Positions 20,550 through 25,060 of a stretch of 25,060 nucleotides of DNA are shown here, piece by piece (position 1 is the first letter of the stretch; each line of letters begins with the position of its first letter). The DNA lies in IMG/VR virus record IMGVR_UViG_3300003690_000527, positions 1-25,060 of that record. One strand, 5' to 3'. The notes below the pieces were generated by a model. That model did not search any database. It saw nothing but the letters and a program-made list of their open reading frames with translations, and was not told where the DNA came from. The position numbers and the translations under genes are program-made. Origin of the DNA: a virus.

Positions 20550-21335
20550 TGCTTCATCCTTTCGATTTAATTCTAGGCTGTGCCGCTGTAAAAATCTTTC
20601 GACAAAGCCGGCCACGCGGCCGGGATCAATTTCAAGTGCAACCATCTCTGGCCGCTCATCAGTCAGGCCAAGGCTGAAAGCTACCAACGCCTCCGCATCG
20701 GCTGCAATCTCATGGCCCTGGTGAAACAAGCCGGCAGGATTGGCCGCCGGCTCATCAACTACGTCAACGGCCCGGATAGACTTCAATCTAGCATGCTGCA
20801 GGTTGTCAGCGTTAAGCGGATCCGGTGACGAAAAAATGCCGTCGTCGTCGGTGTGCTGTTCCTTAAATTCTGCCTCTGCGGTCTGATCGTGCACAAACAC
20901 GATCGAAGTGCCAAAGGCCTGCGGATCATCCACGGCCAGGGACATCACATAATCAGCCAGATCACCGTCTGGCGTTTCATGCGCCGCACGCGAAAAATGA
21001 AGATCGGCACGAACCTGGTTTCCATCAACCTTTGCGTCAAACGCCCGGCCAAGGAATTTGCCCGTCCCATCACTGGATAGGCCGGGATGCGTGAAACGGC
21101 TTTTCGCGCCTAGTGTTTTTCCGTTCATGGCATCCGCAACCTGGCCCAGGAATTCCTGATCGATCCAGACGCCATGGCCTTTTGCTTCGCCGGCTGTAAT
21201 CACGGCCATGCCACGAATGATCCCGGCAGCCTTGTTGCCGCCGTCAGGATCCACTGCATCAGAGGCCAGGCCCGTGGCCAAGCTACCGCGAGCAAATTTC
21301 GTTGTTGTTGCCAAGACTTCTGGAAATTCTGTCAT
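20391..21335 (-). CDS. Prohead (head maturation) protease with C-terminal scaffold domain
   Basis: This 314-residue protein probably cleaves scaffold and capsid termini during prohead maturation. Residues 38-205 look like an assemblin-fold (peptidase S78-like) protease: GIIRGMAVITAG at the start, a candidate catalytic His83 in RFTHPG, a candidate Ser144 in FGTSIVF, and the ending SIRAVDVVDEPAANPAGLF. The C-terminal ~55 residues are acidic and built from AEV/EVAEV repeats encoded by a 9-bp tandem repeat, as expected for a scaffold or delta domain. ATG at 21335 has AAAAGGA 7 bases upstream, inside the portal stop region. An internal start at 20549 would yield the scaffold alone, as lambda C/Nu3 do. 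The class of protease is inferred from motifs, not proven. Confidence 0.78.
   Translation of the reverse strand: MTEFPEVLATTTKFARGSLATGLASDAVDPDGGNKAAGIIRGMAVITAGEAKGHGVWIDQEFLGQVADAMNGKTLGAKSRFTHPGLSSDGTGKFLGRAFDAKVDGNQVRADLHFSRAAHETPDGDLADYVMSLAVDDPQAFGTSIVFVHDQTAEAEFKEQHTDDDGIFSSPDPLNADNLQHARLKSIRAVDVVDEPAANPAGLFHQGHEIAADAEALVAFSLGLTDERPEMVALEIDPGRVAGFVERFLQRHSLELNRKDEAMPEIQNEAGTEVAEVENEVAEVAEVVEDEVAEVENVDQEIADVEATAEVVVC
20451..20521 (-). repeat. 9-bp tandem repeat (CCACTTCGG) coding acidic Val-Glu-rich segment
   Basis: Imperfect tandem copies of a 9-base unit (plus-strand GGCCACTTC) encode the Ala-Glu-Val repeat in the C-terminus of the protease/scaffold. Copies differ by small substitutions and short insertions in multiples of three, consistent with in-frame expansion. 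Confidence 0.8.
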
Positions 21336-21337
21336 TG

Positions 21338-22750
21338 TCAATCCTTTTCCTGTTCTGTGATTTCTTCCAGCTCATCCGCTGCCGGCAAATTCACACGAAT
21401 GCCCTTTTCTGAGAGGTAGTTTTCTTCAATGGCCAATTGATCAACCACTGAAAACCAATCATCGCCAAACCGCTCACGTCTGATTTCCTGCCGCGTTCGT
21501 AGCCCGGCGTTGATAGCTTCAACGTCTGCCCTGATTTCCTTGCCGGCATCAAACCACGGCACACCAGAAGCCACCCACTCAAAACGCAACCCTGGCAAAG
21601 TCATTCCGGCCGGAAGCTGTAAAACGCCCGAATCGATCCACAGCCCCAGCCGCCAGGCAGTGATCCGCCGCAATATCTCGCGCACGTCGTTGCGTTTAGC
21701 TTCGCAGGATTTCAGATATAACTGCAGCGCTGCTTTGGATCCAAAAAAATTGGTATGCGCTTCATCGTAGAAATTGTAAGGCAAGTCTAACGCCTTCATT
21801 GTCAGGCCGATCATCTGCATGGTGAAGGCCTGCCACTCAGGCGCTGGCGTTTTGTTTTCTAAAAATTCGGCCCGGTCGCCCGGCTCCAAATCGAGCACCA
21901 GCGGCCTGGTGCCAAAATTTACGTCGTAAGTCTTCTCTGCTGCGTCGTCACCTTCGGCATCTGATTCACTTAAACCGCCTTGGCCAATTGATGCCGTCGC
22001 ATCACGATAAAACGTCAAGCCAAATAACTGGCTGACCTTGGCCCGTGCCAGCGCATAATCTAGATTTTCTTGCAAGTCAACCAAAACCGTCAACGCAGCA
22101 ACCAAAGGCGAAACGCCGCGCACCTGATCGAATCGATCGAAATAGGCGTGGTGCAAAACATTCTTGGCCTGTACCCATCGTTCAAAATCAAGGCTGCCCG
22201 TCCTATCGCCTCGGCTGTGAACAGCGTACCGCCTGGCCTTGCCACGGCTGTCAACTTCCACGCCATTGATGACCTTGGGAATCGGTGCGGCAATCCGCAT
22301 CGCTGCCGTGCGATCTTGCGGCGTCTTGATTCGATCGCCCTCAATTGCCTGCAGCTTGCCTTCGCGCAGCTTCATCAGTAGGCAATCACCGTCAACGATT
22401 CTGCAGGATTCCGCCAGGCGGATCATACGGGCCAGGCTGTGCCGGCCGGCAACGTCGCAATTCTGCGGCCGTGACCACCAGGCCATCAGATCATTGATTC
22501 TTGTATCCAGCTCAGGATTGCCAGTGCCTGATTGAAAATTGAAACTGGCCACGAAATCAAGGTGTTTGCGAACAGCCCAAGCCGCCAGGCTGAAATTGCG
22601 AACAGCATCACGGCCGCCGTTGATCAATTCGCGGCGCTTGGTATCGGTGATTTCCACATCTACCGACTTAACGCGGCTGCTCGTTGCTCTCCGTTTGTTC
22701 GGCACATCAACGGCGTCAACGGCAAAGCTGCTGGTTTTTTCTTCAGCCAT
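21338..22750 (-). CDS. Phage portal protein, lambda (gpB) family
   Basis: The portal forms the dodecameric ring at one capsid vertex through which DNA enters and to which the tail attaches. The 470-residue protein has the lambda-portal hallmarks: an N-terminal RDAVRNFSLAAWAVRKHLDFV segment, the WW/NCD..G-SLARM..LAESCRIVDGD block, IEGDRIKTP, VLHHAYFDRFDQVRGVSPLV near mid-protein, LEPGDRAEFLE, and the DLPYNFYDEAHTNFFGSKAAL region. Length is near the family's usual 450-550. I chose the ATG at 22750; a TTG two codons earlier is possible. An AGGG site overlaps the end of the gpW-like gene. The stop is followed at once by the protease gene. Confident assignment. Confidence 0.93.
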   Translation of the reverse strand: MAEEKTSSFAVDAVDVPNKRRATSSRVKSVDVEITDTKRRELINGGRDAVRNFSLAAWAVRKHLDFVASFNFQSGTGNPELDTRINDLMAWWSRPQNCDVAGRHSLARMIRLAESCRIVDGDCLLMKLREGKLQAIEGDRIKTPQDRTAAMRIAAPIPKVINGVEVDSRGKARRYAVHSRGDRTGSLDFERWVQAKNVLHHAYFDRFDQVRGVSPLVAALTVLVDLQENLDYALARAKVSQLFGLTFYRDATASIGQGGLSESDAEGDDAAEKTYDVNFGTRPLVLDLEPGDRAEFLENKTPAPEWQAFTMQMIGLTMKALDLPYNFYDEAHTNFFGSKAALQLYLKSCEAKRNDVREILRRITAWRLGLWIDSGVLQLPAGMTLPGLRFEWVASGVPWFDAGKEIRADVEAINAGLRTRQEIRRERFGDDWFSVVDQLAIEENYLSEKGIRVNLPAADELEEITEQEKD

Positions 22751-22752
22751 GA

Positions 22753-22950
22753 TCAAAGCCCTGATAATTTAACGCGAAGCACAGGCGGCCGGCTGCCTTT
22801 GTGCGTATCATCTTCGGCACGCAGCCGCCGCAATTCGGAACGCAAGCCGGGAAAATCGTATCGGGTTTTTTGGCCATCGATGACGACTTCAACGACGCCG
22901 GATCTTAAAATGGCTTCAATCGCCGCGATCTGTTCGCTATGGTCAGCCAT
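22753..22950 (-). CDS. gpW-like head-tail joining protein
   Basis: This 65-residue protein starts MADHSEQIAAIEAILRSG, followed by a strand pair around VVEVVIDGQKTRYDF and a helix LRSELRRLRAED. That layout (helix, beta-hairpin, helix, about 65-68 residues) matches the lambda gpW family, which plugs the portal after packaging. Its place just upstream of the portal gene is the lambda position of W. The ATG at 22950 is chosen because AAAGGTG lies 5-11 bases upstream; a 40-residue in-frame extension looks like translated leader and covers a hairpin. Its stop region abuts the portal start, suggesting coupling. The call rests on size, layout and position. Confidence 0.75.
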   Translation of the reverse strand: MADHSEQIAAIEAILRSGVVEVVIDGQKTRYDFPGLRSELRRLRAEDDTHKGSRPPVLRVKLSGL

Positions 22951-22978
22951 GCGCACACCTTTCAAAGATGCAGAAAAT

Positions 22979-23007
22979 GCGCTGCCGCAGAAGATCCACG
23001 GCAGCGC
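22979..23007 (-). terminator. 8-bp hairpin followed by ATTTTC, terminator-like
   Basis: Inverted repeat GCGCTGCC/GGCAGCGC (22979-22986 and 23000-23007) with a 13-base loop. On the minus strand it is followed by ATTTTCTGC. It is the second hairpin in the 174-base gap between the zinc-ribbon and gpW-like genes. It may be an attenuator, an mRNA-processing or stability element, or a weak terminator. Confidence 0.45.
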
Positions 23008-23053
23008 CTGGATAGCAGCAGCACACACCATCCGACCTAGAGAATCGCAGAAA

Positions 23054-23092
23054 ACGCACCAGGCCGTCAATCGATCACATGGCCTGGTGCGT
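23054..23092 (-). terminator. 12-bp hairpin with short T run, terminator-like
   Basis: Perfect 12-bp inverted repeat (arms 23054-23065 and 23081-23092, ACGCACCAGGCC type) with a 15-base loop. On the minus strand the 3' arm runs into TTTTC, and on the plus strand it is followed by TCATTTTC, so it could act in both directions. It lies downstream of the zinc-ribbon gene. The T run is short, so termination may be partial. Confidence 0.55.
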
Positions 23093-23124
23093 CATTTTCT
23101 CAATGTTTTAATCATCGATGACAA

Positions 23125-23421
23125 TTAAACCACGCCCGGCAGGCCGTCTGGCCTTGGCTTCTGCTGCTTTTGCGTCAATTCGTAGTGCTGTTCAATCCGC
23201 CACTGATCGCACTGCAGGCACCTGCACCAGCGACGAACTATCTGATTGAACTTTTCGCCGGCTATCGTCCCGGCGTGCAGCTGCGTCGTTGTCTGTGTGT
23301 ACCTTGTCCGCTCGCTACTGCCGCACTTCGGGCAATTCGCCGGCTGCACCAGAACCGTGACCGCATCACGATTCCTTGCCCCTTTCGGCCGCCCCGCTCC
23401 GCTTGTTTTCTTTTTCGCCAC
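23125..23421 (-). CDS. Small zinc-ribbon protein (C4), phage
   Basis: This 98-residue protein has two CxxC knuckles, CPKC and CLQC, about 40 residues apart, predicting one structural zinc ribbon. The N-terminus is basic (KKKTSGAGRPKGARNRD, AT-hook-like GRPKG). I chose the GTG start at 23421 because GAAAGGA sits 8-10 bases upstream; an ATG exists 28 codons earlier but lies inside the terminase gene and lacks a site. The spacing of the cysteines recalls Ogr/Delta-type late activators and other nucleic-acid-binding phage ribbons, but sequence similarity by eye is weak. Lying between the terminase and gpW-like genes, it could be a small terminase-like DNA-recognition factor or a regulator. Function is unassigned. 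Confidence 0.75.
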   Translation of the reverse strand: MAKKKTSGAGRPKGARNRDAVTVLVQPANCPKCGSSERTRYTQTTTQLHAGTIAGEKFNQIVRRWCRCLQCDQWRIEQHYELTQKQQKPRPDGLPGVV

Positions 23422-23440
23422 TTGTGCATCCTTTCGCCTC

Positions 23441-25060
23441 TTAATAGCTAACACGCACGCGCCGCCGCCTGCGCTTTTTCGCCGTCCCTGGTGCCAGCTT
23501 GGCATCAGGTGAACGGTGTAAACTTACGCCCATGACTTGGGCAGCCACGGCCGACCCAACCAGGCAATCCCACCAGTGATTATCATGCCGCTCTGGCCGG
23601 CTGTGCCATTCTTCAACAACGCGGCCCCGTGCCTCTGTTTTGACTCGATACTCGGCCAGAACATGATCCGCCAGCATTCTGTGCTGGCTCTCTTTCCCAA
23701 ACAATGACAGGCAAGCGACATCACCCATCGGTACGCCAAGGCGATCATACGCAAACGATTTCCAGTAATTCACATCGTATAAAATATGCACCTGGCTGCG
23801 GATCACGCTAGTTTTCCAGTGATCACCGCCACGATCACCCTTGCGCACCCTTTCAGCCAGAGGCCGTGCCGACGCGCCAACGTATCGAGCATGCGCCGGC
23901 GCAACAGCCGCCCCGTGCTTTGATCGGCGGCACCAGTCGCGCACCGTTGTTGTGCTTGCTCCCCAATTTGCATCTACTAGAACCAGATTCACGCGCATGG
24001 CCGCGCCGTCTTCTCTGGTGTATTCCCTGCCGCAAATCTGATCAGAGATTTCATCCATGGCGTGCCACAGGGCACCTTCAAAACCAGCACCTGGTTTGGC
24101 CTTTTGCATCGTTCGCTTGACATCGTACAGGGTGAAATGATTCCGATTCTGATCAGGCCAGGTGCCATAGTTCATCACCGCGCCCGTAAAATCAGAACGC
24201 CAGGCGATCACCATCCAATAAAGGCATTTCCGTTGAACATCAATAAAACCAGTAATGGCCTGCGTGTGGCCAATAGCTTCATCCTTGGCCAATCCATTTG
24301 CCTTTCTGGCAATTTCCTTGGCCGTCAAAATCCGCCAGTCGTCGCCTGAATCATATACGTTGATCGGCGCATTTTGGTATTCGCTCATAAAGGCCCGTTC
24401 ATCTCTCAACTTTAGATTCATAGCGTGCTGAACTGCTGAAATCTCATCATCGTTAAACCTCTGAGGCCATGCAGCCTCCGCCCCTTCATCCATTTTCTTC
24501 CTATTCCGTTTATAAAATTTGGTTGCTGGCGCAATACCAAGGCCATCACGAAAGCCATCCGCACGCAACCTAGCGTACTTATCCCATAGCTCATCATTTG
24601 TCGGCAGGCTGTTCATCATCGCCGTGCGTTCACCGTTCCATTCTGGATGGCGTTCACGGTCCAGAATTCGATCTGCCATATCATCTTCAGCGATGACCGT
24701 GCACGGCATGATTCCGCTGATCTTTTCGCCAGGCCCTGCCAGGCCAAGAATGGCACCGGCCAGGATCCTTTCACGCTGTGCACACTGGCTTGGTGATCTG
24801 GCCGATTCATCCGTTTGCGGATCATCAACCAGCACCAGATCCGGCCGGATTGCCTGGCCATCTGCCAGCTTATACTTCAGGCCACGAATCCGGCCAGTGA
24901 TTCCGGCCACGCTTATCACGCTGCCGGCAGCCACACTGCCTTCAACCTGCGGCAGCACCACCTGCGTGGCGGTGAATTTCATCCAAAGCCGCTGGCCATC
25001 AAGCAGCACCTTGCGCTGGCGGATCCCCTCAAGTGCATGAATCGGGGCCAGCACTTCTGG
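23441..25060 (-). CDS. Phage terminase large subunit, N-terminus cut by window edge
   Basis: This is the DNA-packaging motor subunit: an ATPase that pumps DNA into proheads plus a nuclease that cuts the concatemer. The frame stays open to the last base (25060), so the N-terminus with the Walker A motif lies outside the window. What remains is about 539 residues. A Walker B-like segment (PDLVLVDDPQTDESARS, near residue 75) is followed by a nuclease-like region. That region shows GFIDVQ, the segment LVLVDANWG, and the C-terminal DNHWWDCLVG signature seen in GpA/gp19-type terminases. The protein ends in a basic tail (KKRRRRRVRVSY). The next genes are a zinc-ribbon protein and a gpW-like joiner, as expected for a lambda-like packaging module. 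The assignment to a terminase is firm; the exact subfamily (GpA-like) is inferred from motifs only. Confidence 0.9.
   Translation of the reverse strand, partial: PEVLAPIHALEGIRQRKVLLDGQRLWMKFTATQVVLPQVEGSVAAGSVISVAGITGRIRGLKYKLADGQAIRPDLVLVDDPQTDESARSPSQCAQRERILAGAILGLAGPGEKISGIMPCTVIAEDDMADRILDRERHPEWNGERTAMMNSLPTNDELWDKYARLRADGFRDGLGIAPATKFYKRNRKKMDEGAEAAWPQRFNDDEISAVQHAMNLKLRDERAFMSEYQNAPINVYDSGDDWRILTAKEIARKANGLAKDEAIGHTQAITGFIDVQRKCLYWMVIAWRSDFTGAVMNYGTWPDQNRNHFTLYDVKRTMQKAKPGAGFEGALWHAMDEISDQICGREYTREDGAAMRVNLVLVDANWGASTTTVRDWCRRSKHGAAVAPAHARYVGASARPLAERVRKGDRGGDHWKTSVIRSQVHILYDVNYWKSFAYDRLGVPMGDVACLSLFGKESQHRMLADHVLAEYRVKTEARGRVVEEWHSRPERHDNHWWDCLVGSAVAAQVMGVSLHRSPDAKLAPGTAKKRRRRRVRVSY

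Noticed and set aside
22951-23070. 40-residue N-terminal extension of the gpW-like protein
   Set aside because: It overlaps a hairpin, has Cys/Trp-rich composition unlike the family, and the internal ATG at 22950 has its own binding site and gives the usual length.
1-25060. tRNA, rRNA or other structured RNA genes
   Set aside because: No cloverleaf or conserved rRNA stretch was recognised; nearly all sequence is taken by closely packed coding regions.

Overview
The window is one side of a tailed double-stranded DNA phage or prophage genome (siphovirus morphology). Every supportable gene lies on the minus strand, so genes are read from high to low coordinates. Hallmark virion genes appear in the lambda/HK97-like order: large terminase, gpW-like joiner, lambda-type portal, prohead protease with a nested scaffold start, HK97-fold capsid candidate, head-tail connectors, tail tube, overlapping tail-assembly chaperones and tape measure. 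No integrase, repressor, replication gene, tRNA or CRISPR array was seen, so lysogeny cannot be judged. The host is probably Gram-negative. A planctomycete is my best guess, because the tail protein at 6922-7788 (an ILWREGGTG..WALVRV segment plus Thr/Pro linkers) and the beta-helix protein resemble what I recall from planctomycete genomes and their phages. That is inference, not proof.

Layout in transcription order. (1) 25060-20153: packaging and prohead assembly. (2) 20066-15670: capsid, connectors, a right-handed beta-helix protein and tail-completion proteins. (3) 15657-11991: a cargo block between the neck genes and the tail tube. It holds a one-TM coiled-coil (holin/spanin-like) protein, a class 3 lipase, a short sugar-nucleotide transferase (RmlA-like), a secreted trypsin-like protease broken by a one-base frameshift, and three small unknown proteins. 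Lipase and RmlA are coupled by ATGA overlaps. (4) 11960-6922: tail tube, chaperones, tape measure and distal tail proteins. The last one has a Thr/Pro stalk and a Cys-rich tip. (5) 6904-2860: a second Ser/Thr repeat protein, frameshifted, followed by four tightly packed enzymes: a zinc-ribbon/GT2/GT-B fusion, a DUF616-like glycosyltransferase, a PAPS-type sulfotransferase and a methyltransferase. A strong rho-independent terminator (2741-2780) closes this late operon.

(6) 2708-56: a separate small-gene block with its own promoters. Two near-identical ~80-bp promoter/leader cassettes (2643-2722 and 1191-1273) carry a TTGACT -35 box, a C/A-rich AACCAC-repeat leader and a GAAAGG ribosome-binding site. 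They drive small unknown genes and end in a PAPS-reductase-family protein.

The most interesting hypothesis is that the phage carries a glycan-decoration system. Ser/Thr-rich, mucin-like tail proteins are encoded directly upstream of, and translationally coupled to, glycosyltransferases, a sulfotransferase and a methyltransferase, and a nucleotide-sugar enzyme lies elsewhere in the same operon. The products could modify the phage's own stalk proteins or the host surface glycan.
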